Made by a program: the position numbers and the translations under genes. DNA of 64,000 nt, from NCBI RefSeq assembly GCF_019175285.1, contig NC_056526.1, forward strand, positions 120,312,362 to 120,376,361, read 5' to 3'. Of the stretch, positions 24,548 through 34,844 are shown piece after piece (positions within the stretch are counted from its first letter, which is position 1; every line of letters starts with the position of its first letter). This DNA comes from Sceloporus undulatus (taxonomy: Eukaryota; Chordata; Lepidosauria; Squamata; Phrynosomatidae). Below the pieces are notes generated by a model that saw only the letters and a program-made list of their open reading frames with translations, did no database searches and was not told the origin of the DNA.

Positions 24548-24673
24548 GCTGTGTTGGCAAGTGATTTTGCACTTGCTCAGTTCAAGCATCTGAAAAAGCT
24601 GCTGTTTGTTCACGGACACTGGTGTTACACCCGACTGGCCAACATGATCCTTTACTTTTTCTACAAGAATTTG
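24548..24673 (+). CDS. ATP10D: ATP10D exon (start of M5)
   Basis: A 126-nt exon between TTTTCAG and GTATGT, phase 0 at both ends, encoding 42 residues. It contains [34 protein letters not shown] and YFFYKNL. The SDFA and HGHW-Y-R blocks are typical of the P4 segment leading from the hinge into helix M5. The exon begins 136 bases after a complex palindrome that ends near 24412. Confidence 0.95.
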
Positions 24674-25165
24674 GTATGTAGGTCCCACAGGGGACATGAG
24701 ACTTTTGAGAGTGGTGAACAGTTCCTTAATACTTAGAAGAAACGGGGAAGAGATGAGTAGATTTCTGTATTCAGAGTGTAGCACTGGAAAGTGAATCTGG
24801 CCATCTGTTTGGGTTAAGGATCAGTGCTCCAGAGGCATTTACAATCTATTAAATGTGCTCCCTGCCAAAAAGCCATCAGTCAGCATTAATAAGCAATTGT
24901 GACATGTTGGCACCGTTATTTAAGCCTTTAAATAGAATCTTTCTGTGTCATTAATGGCACTGAAAAATGCTCAAGAGACAGGCTGGTCTTGCCAGCTACA
25001 ATGATGAACTTGAACTGCTGGGTTTTCTTCTGAACATTAAGACTTTGGAGGGACCTTCAGTGGATCATGAATTAAATATGGAGACACTTAGTACCCATGT
25101 GGTGACTCCTGAAAAACATACCTGTTTTATTGGGGCAAATAAAAACTTACCCCTTATTACTCTAA

Positions 25166-25684
25166 GGTCCTATCTGCACTGGCCAAGATACACCAGGGAC
25201 AGCCAGCATATCTTGGCCCCAAAGCTGCCCTGACTTCCTGCTATTATTTGGGCCCTTCTGTTCCAGTGCTATCCAGCTGTTCACATGGATGTCCCACTCT
25301 GCTGCTCAGCATGGCAGCAGTACATCACTCATTCCTAAGGTCAGAAAAGGTGGCCTTGCCTCTGTCACATGACTGGCCACGTAATTCTGACCTAACCTCA
25401 GAGAGAGTGATGTGAGTCAGCCACAGCCATGCCAGGCAGCTGTGCCAGGATATGTTTTAAACAGCTGCTCAGTATTGCAGTAGAGGGCTCCTGATCTTGA
25501 TCCGGAGCAAATAGGAGTTATTTAAACTCATTTTATTGAGGATATACCTGGGTCTGGCACTGAGCAGACCATATATCATCTGGTCTGTTTGTGCCATACT
25601 CAGGTTTTTAGCTGGGTGTCATCCAGTCTCCCTGCCCAAAGGATGGAGCAGGCCAGTTTATTTGGCCCATGTAGTCAGGGCCTA
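25166..25684. mobile_element. Possible non-autonomous DNA element
   Basis: The left end AGGTCCTATCTGCACTGGCC and the right end GCCCATGTAGTCAGGGCCTA are weakly inverted; internal GGTCAGAA and TTCTGACC blocks are inverted around 25340 and 25390. The resemblance to other ends in the window is only general. Confidence 0.35.
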
Positions 25685-25685
25685 G

Positions 25686-25912
25686 GGGTGTATCCACACT
25701 GCAGAAATAAAGCAGTCTGACACCACTTTAACTGCTATGCTTCTATCCAGCAGAATCATGGATATTGTAGTTTGGCAAGGCACCAGAGCTCTCTAACACA
25801 CCAAGCTGAATACCTCACTGAACTACAAATCCCCAGATTCTATAGGATGGAGTGATAACAGTTAAAGTAGCATCAAACTTCTTTGTTTCTGCAGTGTGGC
25901 TATATCCTAAGT
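25686..25912. mobile_element. Family A small DNA element
   Basis: GGTGTATCCACACTGCAGAA at the left and TTTCTGCAGTGTGGCTATAT at the right are inverted ends. The interior has ACACCACTTTAACTGCTATG and its inverse TAACAGTTAAAGTAGCATCA. Confidence 0.75.
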
Positions 25913-26882
25913 GTGTGGAGAGCTGATAGTCTGCAACTTTAGGGCTTGAAATAAGATGAACTATACTGAGTTTGTGTAACCATTTGATATTCCAAGAAAG
26001 CAGGGACAATGCAGTGCCCTGATTGGCACTGGGGTTGACCTTATTTCTGCATCAAATTCAAATGTGATGGTTAACCAAATAGTCTGAGAATTAATAATCA
26101 TGACTCAGATTGTGAGTTCTGCTTTGCTTTTGTTAAATTGTCCTATATATTGTTTTTAAAGTGTTTTATCAATTGTCTTGGGCCCTTAGATCTCCAGATG
26201 TGGGATATAAATGTTTAAACAAATTAATAAATAATATTTCCATACAGGTTGAGCTACTGTTAGTTGTTGTCTCTTCCTGTTACCACACTAATATTAAACT
26301 GGATGGATTTAGGAATTTAGTGCTGAAAAATACTAGGCATCTGTAGCACTCTGTACTGTTTACAAGTATGAGATGAGTGGAATGGAGCAGTGTCTGGCAG
26401 CTCAGTTTGTAGTGTTAGAATGAGAGGTTGATCCTTACTGTAGATAATCATCCTAGAAGAGCTGAAGGAGCAATTCACAACTAGTGGGAATCAGCTGATC
26501 AAGGCAGGAGACCCAAAGTTCTTAATCCATTTACTCCATTTACTCATTTACTCTTCTCTCTCCATCAACAGTTTTATTACATAGCCTTGATCATCAACAG
26601 AAAATAATTCAAAAGGAAAGGTCAGACAGAAGCAGTAATAAAGTAGTTTAGGGTTTTCCCCCTTTGCAGCCCTTGGGTAGCAGTGGCTTCTTCAGTCCTC
26701 CCTAGAATGCTCATTCATAATAAGTATCAACCTCTCATTCCCAGATTGGCTGAAGGAGCTGGCTGTTTCTAGCTAAAGTATGCATTGGCATTTCTGTGGG
26801 TTACTGTAAACAACATTTGACTTCCTACAGCCATTCTGACTCCATGCCACAAGTTTTTAATCCTTGTTTTTGATCCTAACAG

Positions 26883-27083
26883 GCCTATGTCAACCTCCTA
26901 TTCTGGTTCCAGTTCTTCTGTGGATTTTCAGGAACACCCATGACTGACTACTGGAGTTTGATTTTCTTTAATCTTCTTTTCACATCAGTACCCCCGGTCA
27001 TTTTTGGTGTGGTAGACAAAGATGTCTCTGCAGAAAGTCTCATGCACAATCCAGAACTTTACAAAGCTAGTCAGAGAAATGAG
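26883..27083 (+). CDS. ATP10D: ATP10D exon (M5-M6)
   Basis: A 201-nt exon, phase 0 at both ends, 67 residues. It encodes [17 protein letters not shown] (helix M5), then [20 protein letters not shown] (M6), then the luminal/cytosolic turn [19 protein letters not shown]. The VPPVIFGV(V/L)DKD block is a P4 signature. The acceptor is CTAACAG and the donor GAGGTATTT. In this exon the residues resemble vertebrate ATP10B and ATP10D about equally. Confidence 0.95.
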
Positions 27084-27732
27084 GTATTTCTTGACTCAGA
27101 AATGCGTGACAGTTGATGTGCATTCCAGGCCCATTGAATCTGAATGTTCAGACACATTCCCTGTTGTTTAAATAATCTCATGGTAATGTGGAGATGAAAA
27201 GCACTATTCTTCCCTAGGCTGATGAATCAAGGTGGCCTTAGGAAAGCAAGTGAGTTAGGCACAAGACAGTCGTTTCATGGATGTCCTGTTATCCCTGGCT
27301 GCTACACTGACTATTGCTTATTTGGTTTGGGTTTTTTTTCCTTCAGCTTGTCTGAGGGAATGTTCAACTGAAATGAGAGCCTTATTCCATACTGTGTACC
27401 AAACAGGTTGTAAAAGTCACTTTGAAACTCTCTGGGGAGGGCTCCTAACTGAATAAAAGTATCAAGAAAATAAATCTGATATTGTGAAGTGACTTATCCA
27501 AAATGGCACAGGACATCAGCTTTAGATATTGGTCAGCATAGATCACAGAATCTCCAGAGTTTAGAAGATACTTTTGTTTAGACAGCAGCTCACAGAACCA
27601 AGTGTTAGGTGAAGCCTATGACCATTCTTGCTAGGGGGGATTCTGGGAAATATGGTCCGAAAAACTACTTTTCCAAGCTCTGGTCTCAGCTTAAAGGTTG
27701 CATTTTCATATGCCAGAAATATTAGTATACTA

Positions 27733-27772
<40 letters not shown>

Positions 27773-28074
27773 ATTTTATACCCCGTTCTTCAGCCAAAAG
27801 GCTATCAGAGAGATTTTCAAATTGTTAATTAGACAAGTAGTCTTGAATATTCTACTTTGAATCTCTCATATGTGATTTGGCATGCAGCAGATTGGCTTAG
27901 ACTCTTGCTGAAAACTGAGATCCAATTCTGACATCATGATGTTCTCCATGCCTACAATGCATCACTTTTAGAAGTTCACTAGGCAGAGATTCAGGCAAAC
28001 AATCTAGCAAGCTATTCAAAATGGCTAAAGCCTATCATTGTACTAACATTGTGCTTCTCCTGTTTCTGTTTCAG
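27084..28074. other. ATP10D intron
   Basis: A 1.0-kb intron containing a (TTG)n microsatellite at 27733-27773, just ahead of a TATACCCCGTTCTTCAGCC stretch of the kind seen at LINE or SINE 3' ends. Nothing else was recognised. Confidence 0.6.
27733..27773 (+). repeat. (TTG)n microsatellite
   Basis: About thirteen TTG units in the ATP10D intron. Confidence 0.95.
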
Positions 28075-28155
28075 CCATATGGGAGTTTAGCTTTTGCAAT
28101 GAACTTGTTAGATGCATTTTACCAAAGCCTAGTCTGCTTTTTTATCCCTTACTGT
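28075..28155 (+). CDS. ATP10D: ATP10D exon (M7)
   Basis: An 81-nt exon, 27 residues, between TGTTTCAG and GTAAGT. It encodes PYGSLAFAMNLLDAFYQSLV followed by CFFIPYC. The DAFYQSLVCFF block matches helix M7 of class 5 flippases. Confidence 0.93.
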
Positions 28156-28385
28156 GTAAGTATTAAGTAGCCTACTTGTTCTTCCTGGTTCTTCCAAGTT
28201 TGTTTTAAAATCAACACAAAGCTTTCCTTATTTGCATATTATTTAAACTTTTTCCTTATTCATAAAACTCATTAGAATTTTGTGTATTAAAGAAAACAGT
28301 AGTGTTTCTGTCACCTGTGCTGTGTGGACTTTATTGGAAAAATAGGCATAGCATGCATTAAATTTAAATAATTGTTCTTTTGCAG

Positions 28386-28490
28386 GTATTCCGTAACACT
28401 GATATAGACCTCTATTCCTTTGGGAGTCCTCTTAACACTACCATGTTCTTTATCATAATACTACACCTCGTGATTGAGAGTAACTCTCTG
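28386..28490 (+). CDS. ATP10D: ATP10D exon (M8)
   Basis: A 105-nt exon, 35 residues, between TTTTGCAG and GTAAGT. It encodes VFRNTDIDLYSFGSPLNTTM and then the hydrophobic helix FFIIILHLVIESNSL. The DIDLYSFGSPLNT stretch and LHLVIES resemble ATP10D more than ATP10B (recall, not an alignment). Confidence 0.93.
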
Positions 28491-29194
28491 GTAAGTACAT
28501 TATTGATTTCACAGATTATTCTTGGACAGGCTTGGGTCACAATTTATTAACAGAGAGGGATGTGGCTATGTGGCACGCCAGATGTTGTTTAACAACAACC
28601 TTCAGCATTCCTTACCATTGACTGTGCTGGCTACAGGTTATGGGACTTGTCACCCAACAAAACCTTGGAGGACTGCTTGATTCCCACCACAGTCATGGGC
28701 CAAATTTGCACAGCCTGTTCACTACTGCTTTGTTCTTCCCATTAAGAATGTGTGATAAACAAGAGTTAAAAGCTAGACAAAGAACTAGTTTAATTTATCA
28801 TCTGAAATGCGGAAATTGATATAGTGCACACCCCAGTGGCGATGGGTCCCTTCTCACAGGGCTGCAAGGAAATATTTCCAATGAGCTACATCCAAGTGGT
28901 TTGTATCTGAATGGGACCACTCCTTGGAACACACTAAAGCCCTTATGGGGTGCAACTGAAGTACAGTTGCCATGCTCTGCATCAAAAGATATGGACTCTA
29001 CTCCTTTGCCTCTCTCAGAAAAAATGGGTGTTTTTTGTTTGTTTTGCATTTTTTTCACAAATGTACATTTCAAGGATAAGGGGGTTGTGATAATGTTTAC
29101 TCATGAAACTTCTTTGGTTTTTTTGGCACAAAATAATATATTATCCCAAAAAATACACTGGGGGGAAAAACCTTCCTGAGTCTGACTACACTAG

Positions 29195-29696
29195 ATAACT
29201 ACTCACCAGTCTCCAGCATCTCTATCTGGGGCAAGGTTCTGGAGCATGTGGTGGCCCCTCAATTCCAAAGGATCCTGGATAAAATGGATTATCTACATGC
29301 ATTTCAGTCTGGCTTCAAGCCTGCATATGGGAAGGAGACAGCTTTGGTTCCCTCAATGGGTGACCCAATGGCAAGGGAAGTGCGTTCTGCTGTGAAAAAT
29401 TTCTGGGTCTGATACGTGTTTCAGCATGTCTTGATGTCATGGGAAATCTATCAGCAGTTTTCAATACCATCAACCATGGTAGCCTTCTGAGCCTTCTCTC
29501 TGGGATAGGAGTTAAGGACACTGTTTTAGAGTGGTTCTGGCCCTTCTTTGAAAGGCTCAGAAGATGGTGCTAGCTAGGGGATTCCATTCTAACCCTACAT
29601 CTAAAGAATGCTGTTTTAACAGCCCATTCCTTGAGATGTCAGATCTGACCAAGTAACACATGCCTTGGCTACCTTTTGTTTGAAGTAAAATACTCT
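29195..29696 (+). mobile_element. Old L2-type LINE, RT fragment
   Basis: Conceptual translation shows the L2-like order FQSGFKPAYGKETALVPSMG, then L-ISAVFNTINHGSLLSLLSG and GVKDTVLEWFWPFFERLR, the conserved stretch before the RT active site. Stops and frame changes are present. The related 3' end is at 31775-32385. Confidence 0.65.
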
Positions 29697-30301
29697 ATGG
29701 GCTCATTCCTACTTGGAGGTTAATTCGGTTCCTGACTCTCCCTTGCTCCGAGTTGGAAAGCGATTCTAAAAGGTCCCTTGTTCCCATTATGAAAGGGGAT
29801 CTTTTCCTTACCCCAGTAAAAACTTTTTTTTGGGGGGGGGGGGGGATGTTTCTCATCCCCACTGCTAGTGTCACTTCAAAAAAAAACCTCCCTTTGCAAG
29901 CAGTTGCTAAACTATTCTATCACTTCATCGATTAATTTTATTATTATTTTTAAAAAAGCAACCAAAAGTCATACCAATAAATGAAAAGGCAGCACTGGGG
30001 GGAGGAGGATGACATCGCCCAAAAAATGGAGAGGGATGTTAAACACCCCTCTGTCATTAGTCCCTCCCTCCAGAATGCTGCAATTCTGATTTGTCGTTCC
30101 CACTTGTTCCCACTCTTTGGAATGATTCTTTTTAAAAGAACCTCTTTTAAACTAGTTTCTGGAAAAACCAGTTCTTTTGCCTTTGCCTCTCTTCATCACA
30201 ACAGGATTTGAACACATCGTGACAGGAACCGGTTTCAAATGGGAACGAGGGTCATTTGCACCGAATTGCAATTTGCTATATTTGATAGTGAGAACAAGCC
30301 A
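29697..30301. mobile_element. Possible non-autonomous DNA element inserted in the L2 copy
   Basis: The left end TGGGCTCATTCCTACTTGGA and the right end ATAGTGAGAACAAGCCATGG are imperfect inverted repeats, with TTAATTCGGTTCC and CACCGAATTG further in. It sits between two L2-like pieces. Confidence 0.45.
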
Positions 30302-30433
30302 TGGCTGCCTTTAAAACCTGTTTAGAAACTGCAGTGAGTCCAAAGTGCTACAGCCAGGTTGCTGGCTGGATACTGGCTGGAGGTTGTAACCCAGAGGTCT
30401 GGGGAATATTTAGCTCAATTATGGCTAGGTTTC

Positions 30434-30443
30434 NNNNNNNNNN

Positions 30444-30493
<50 letters not shown>
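30434..30493. repeat. Assembly gap followed by (TATC)n microsatellite
   Basis: Ten N at 30434-30443, then about twelve TATC units to 30493. The sequence ATGGCTAGGTT lies on both sides of the gap plus repeat (30421 and 30495), which suggests a collapsed or duplicated tetranucleotide locus. Confidence 0.85.
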
Positions 30494-30494
<1 letters not shown>

Positions 30495-31090
30495 ATGGCT
30501 AGGTTACATCAGCCTTGGAATATTGTCTCTATGTTTACAGAGGTGGGAGGCAAAGAACTGCAGAGGCAAATTCTTCTATTATTAAAGGAATTAAACACAC
30601 ACACAGCATTCACACATTCTCACACAAGCACACAAGAAGCTGAGAAATAAATGTGTTAGAATGGAACAGAAATAGCCTTTCTAATGGAAAATACTATACC
30701 TAAGGGCTGTTGTTCCTCTTGAGGGATCTGGAGCTGGGTAGTGGGACTTAGTCGCTCCCAGCCAGCATAGGTTGGTGAGGGACCGAGGGAGCTAGCAAAG
30801 GAAAAACTGGCAGAGTTTCTCCCAGCAGACTGAACAAGCCCAGAGGGAAAAGAAAAATAGGGGTTTAAATGGGAAATTTCTAGCCTGGGGCAAAGTCCAG
30901 ATATTTCATTGGCCAATAGTCCAAACTGTATGAGGTAACCATCACCTTTTCCAAGGTGAGAATTGGAATGCAATTGGACAGATTCCTGCTTTAGATAGCC
31001 TGCAGGACCTGATAGACAAGAACAAATATTGCTCAGAAATTTGTGTTTTGTTCCTTGATGGGAATCCAGACAAGAACAATACAGCATTGT

Positions 31091-31149
31091 ATGTACAGCG
31101 CTGTGTAAATTTACAGCGCTTCATAAATAAAGGTTAATAATAATAATAA
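31091..31149 (+). mobile_element. L2 family 2 LINE 3' end
   Basis: TACAGCGCTGTGTAAATTTA, CAGCGCTTCATAAATAAAGG and a (TAA)n tail. It is the reverse complement of the tail at 60330-60420. Confidence 0.75.
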
Positions 31150-31178
31150 TAGAAACTAGTGTATTGTCCCTTGATAGG

Positions 31179-31605
31179 CTATCGTAGAATCATAGAGTTG
31201 GAAGAGACCACAAGGGCCATCCAGTCCAACCTCATCCTGCCATGTAGGAAATCTCAAGCAAAGCATCCCCAACAGATGGCCATCCAGCCTCTGTTTAAAG
31301 ACCTCCAAGGAGGGAGATTCCACTACACGCAGAGGAAGTGTGTTCCACTGTCAAACAGCCTTTACTGTCAGGAAGTTCCTCCTAATGTTGAGGTGGAATC
31401 TCTTTTCCTGGAGGTTGCATCCATTGTTCCAGGTCCTGTTCTCTGGAGCAGCAGAAAACAAGCTTGCTCCCTCCTCAATATGACATCCCTTCAAATATTT
31501 AAACAGGAATGTTTGAAAGGATGTCATATTGAGGAGGGAGCAAGCTTGTTTTCTGCTGCTCCAGAGACCAGGACCCGGAACAATGGATGCAAGCTACACT
31601 CATCT
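31179..31605 (-). mobile_element. CR1 LINE with an inverted 5' piece
   Basis: From 31183 to about 31510 the CR1 3' end is antisense (AGAATCATAGAGTTGGAAGA at its 3' end, CTTTTCCTGGAGGTTGCATC inside). From 31511 to about 31600 CR1 runs in the opposite sense and repeats the same segment: GGATGTCATATTGAGGAGGG pairs with CCCTCCTCAATATGACATCC. CTTGATAGG occurs on both outer sides (31170-31178 and 31606-31614). Confidence 0.85.
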
Positions 31606-31774
31606 CTTGATAGGTGTGAGTGAGTCACATCCCCCTGGCAACTTCTAAGCTAGCCGATGTGACCTCTAGCTTGAAGTTCATGGCTTCCACATGTAGGGTC
31701 ATGGAGACGTGAATCTCAGAATATTTCTTGATATTAACAAGGGAGAGAGCCATATAGGGTAACAAGGTGGTTAC

Positions 31775-32385
31775 AGGGATTATATAATTCCCTGTTTAAA
31801 CAACTTCACTGGCTACCAGTTTGTTTCTGGGCATAACTGGCTAGATATAGCCTATAAAGTCTTACATGGCTTGTGCACAGACTATCTAGAAAAGATGCTT
31901 ATCTCTCAATATGAGCCTATCCAAGTTCTAAGATGCTCAAAGGCGGGCTTTTTTCAGTCCCACCACCATGTCAGAGGCATGTTTTGTCACGACACAGGAG
32001 AGAACCTTGGCTGCTGCTCCCAAACTGTGGAATTCCCTCCTGGGACAGCTAGGTCAGCCCCCTCTCTTATTTCTGTTTTCTAGCAGGCAAAAACCTCCTG
32101 TTTACCCCGGTCTTTGCATATCAGTAGCCTGTTGCAGAAGGCCTTTCAGCTGAAGTGTGTTGTATTTGTACGTGTATTTTGAAACATCATCAATATATTT
32201 AAAAAAAAACTTTTAAAGTTAATGTTTTAATATGATTTCTTGTTTTCTTTTTTAACTTTTGTACTGTCAGTTGTTTGAATCATATTCTGTTTTAATTCAA
32301 ATAGTAAGCCTCCTTGGACCTCATACCTACAAAAAGGTGGGCTATGAATTTATTTATTTATTTATTTATTTATTTATTGAATAAT
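31775..32385 (+). mobile_element. L2-type LINE 3' end with (TTTA)n tail
   Basis: AACAACTTCACTGGCTACCA is the LHWLP motif region, then CTTACATGGCTTGTGCACAG, GCTGCTCCCAAACTGTGGAA (AAPKLWNSL), a 3' UTR and a (TTTA)n tail at 32346-32379. It is probably the downstream part of the copy whose RT fragment lies at 29195. Confidence 0.7.
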
Positions 32386-32480
32386 ATTACATAGTGTTTC
32401 TCTCTGAGTCTTTTAGGGTCTTTAGAAATTGATGCAAATGTTATCTCATTCAGATTATTTCACTGTTCTCTTTATTTCAG

Positions 32481-32668
32481 ACTGTGATACCCATCTCTGT
32501 TTTTGCTGGTAGCATCTTTTTGTTCTTCTCCATTAATGGGACTTTTGGAGCTGTCTGTGTCCTCTGCAACCCACCAGCCAATCCATACTGGGTTATACAA
32601 AGACAATTGAGTAATCCAACATTTTATCTGGTTTGTGTCATCACGACACTATTGGCTTTGCTTCCAAG
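32481..32668 (+). CDS. ATP10D: ATP10D exon (M9-M10)
   Basis: A 188-nt exon, phase 0 in and phase 2 out, between TTATTTCAG and GTATTT. It encodes helix M9 (VIPISVFAGSIFLFFSI), the connecting loop with CVLCNPPANPYWV, and helix M10 (NPTFYLVCVITTLLALLP). The split arginine codon AG|G completes LLPR with the next exon. A CpG-rich transposon-like sequence begins only about 38 bases past the donor. Confidence 0.95.
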
Positions 32669-32706
32669 GTATTTTCTTGCTTCAGAACCAGACATTTTGG
32701 GGTACA

Positions 32707-33045
32707 TAGGCACGTTGCAGACGTGCCAATAGTACGTACTATTTCCAGACACCCTAACCCTAGTACGTACCTAGTACGTACAAAATAGTGGCACCCATTC
32801 TACATGGGCGCCGCCATTTTGACGTTGCAGACACTTAGCGTCCGCACGTCACAGCACGGTTATGATGCCGCAAGTGTGCCATTGGCGCCTTGCAGCGTCA
32901 CAACTGCGCTGCAAAAAGAACCCGCTTTTTGCGTGTTCTTTTCGCTGTGCCAGGGTATCGCGTGGTTTGTCCACTGTGGTTCCCTGGTGCAACAAACATG
33001 GGCGTCGGCAGAGCACCCTTTTTAGGCACTCTGTAAAGTGCCACA
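32707..33045. mobile_element. CpG-rich non-autonomous DNA element, copy 3
   Basis: GGCACGTTGCAGACGTGCC at the left and GGCACTCTGTAAAGTGCC at the right are self-complementary end hairpins. The interior shares GCCGCCATTTTGACGTTGCA and AAAAAGAACCCGC with the elements at 7258 and 7678. It starts about 38 bases after the exon donor at 32668. Confidence 0.6.
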
Positions 33046-34170
33046 GATATGTACTTATGTTGTAGGTCCTTTGTCTTGAAAGCGCAATAAATTCAAGGTG
33101 TGCTGTAAAATCAACAGGGAGCCAGAGCTAATTTTGACCAGCTGCTGAGTGTAGCTGTATGGTATATGTGTTTTCAAACACTGGGTATCAGACATTTAAA
33201 CTTTAGACTTTTCTAATCTTGTGAGTGGTAACTAGTAGTTTTCAGAATAGGAGGCAGAGAACTATACACTTCCAGGCTTTTTGTATGTGGATCAAGGCTG
33301 TTTTAGTCTTTGCAGCTTGGCAACACAGTTTTATCATTGGGGGGTGGGGGGGGTGTCAGCCAGCATCCAGAAATGTAAATCCTTAAAGGAATTATTATGT
33401 TTTATAAAGTAATTGACTAAAGGAACATGGTTTGTTCTTAATATTATTGAGATGTTCTTCTGTAAAGAAAATAAATTATTTGGATATCGAAGGGTGGAAC
33501 TCTTCCTCTTCCTCTGCCTCGGCTTTTTTAAAATGAAGATCTAGATTTAATTTTTCTCCTATGGAGTTTAATGAGATATCTTGGAGATGAGACCCAAGTC
33601 TAAACACACAATTCATATATATTTTATATACATCTTATAAACATAGCCTGAAGTTAATTTTGTACAATATTTTAAAATAATTTTGTCTGTGAAACCAAGC
33701 TTGTGTACACTGAACAATAAGAAAGGAAGGATGTTACAATCTCAGCCACCCATGAAAAAAGTTTTGGTTTTTGGAAAAGTTCAGATTTTGGAATTCCAGA
33801 TAAGGAAGACTCAATCTATAGTACCCATTTTCAGTATAGGAGACATACTTTTTTTGAAATTCCTCCAGGCAGTTTTTCACATTGCTGGACAAAGGGGTGT
33901 TGGCACTACCTGGCCTGAGTTGGAAAAGAAAACTGTCATCATCTTACTAGATCCTCAGCTGCCACCACCCCTAGAGATCCAAAAGGGCAACATTAGCTGT
34001 CTTCTCTTGAGTACACTGTCTGGGCACCTCCTGCCCTCTGTCCAGTCTAGCAATGCCATCTTTCCATCTCCACGCCCAGTGAGTAAATAATCATCTCATC
34101 ATGCCCTGAGGTTGGAAGAGAGATCTTGGCCTGTTTATATGCATATAACTTTATTTGGTTTATTGTCATA

Positions 34171-34502
34171 GGAGATTATTGCATGGCCATTTTTAGCCCG
34201 ATCCGTGCATGGGATGGGATCGTGCCAGAACAGGGAAAACGGGTTTTATCACACACAAAATTGCTGCTGTGCTATTGCCTGATCATGCCCCATCCCCCAG
34301 CCGCACTTCTCCCAGCGATTTTGGTTAGTACGGAAGCTTTCTGTACTACCAAAATCGGCCAGGAGAGCGCAGCTCAGGGACGGGTGATGGTCAGGCAGCA
34401 GCGCAACAGTAATTTCATGTGCGATAAAACCCGTTTTCCTCAGTTCTGGCCCAATCCCATTCCGCGTATGGATCAGGCAAAAATGGCCATGCAATAATCT
34501 CC
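34171..34502. mobile_element. Full-length palindromic foldback element
   Basis: GGAGATTATTGCATGGCCAT at the left and ATGGCCATGCAATAATCTCC at the right are perfect inverts. The two halves stay complementary to the centre AAGCTT (34334-34339), giving arms of about 165 bp with almost no spacer. ATTGTC precedes and follows the element, a possible partial target duplication. There is no coding sequence. Confidence 0.85.
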
Positions 34503-34844
34503 ATTGTCTTTATAGATTGCTTTTCATGTGTAAGTTAATATGAGGCCTATGCGAATAGAAACCTTTTTACCTAATCAGTTCATATTTTGTAGTCTGTCCA
34601 TGTATTGCATTCCTCGCTCCCCCTTAACAGCCCAAAAGGTAGCCATAATAATATTTCTGAGCCACAACATGTTGGATTAAATTTGGGGGGAAGAAAAAGT
34701 TTGTTGTACATCTGAAAGTCTGACTCTCCTTTATATCAGATCCTACTTGTGATTTCCAGACTCTCTTGCTTTTGTTCAGAATTATACATCCCTGAAACTT
34801 TTTCATGCCTACAAAGTTCATCTAAATCTTTCCTTACATTATAG

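Larger units (their letters stand above)
24674..26882. other. ATP10D intron
   Basis: A 2.2-kb intron with an unclassified repeat-like segment at 25166-25684 and a family A element at 25686-25912. The other parts hold nothing recognised. Confidence 0.6.
28491..32480. other. ATP10D intron
   Basis: A 4.0-kb intron packed with pieces of an old L2-type LINE (29195-29696, perhaps 30302-30430, 31775-32385), a small DNA element (29697-30301), an assembly gap with a (TATC)n tract, an L2 family 2 tail (31091-31149) and an inverted-duplicate CR1 (31179-31605). 28500-29190 and 30560-31085 hold nothing recognised. Confidence 0.6.
32669..34844. other. ATP10D last intron
   Basis: A 2.2-kb intron with a CpG-rich element starting near 32707 and a nearly perfect 332-bp palindromic element at 34171-34502. 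33060-34165 holds nothing recognised. Confidence 0.6.

Noticed and set aside
27628-27828. Cysteine-run frame
   Set aside because: It is the (TTG)n microsatellite read in one frame.
34126-34497. Overlapping frames on both strands in the last ATP10D intron
   Set aside because: Both are products of the palindromic element, which gives mirror frames.
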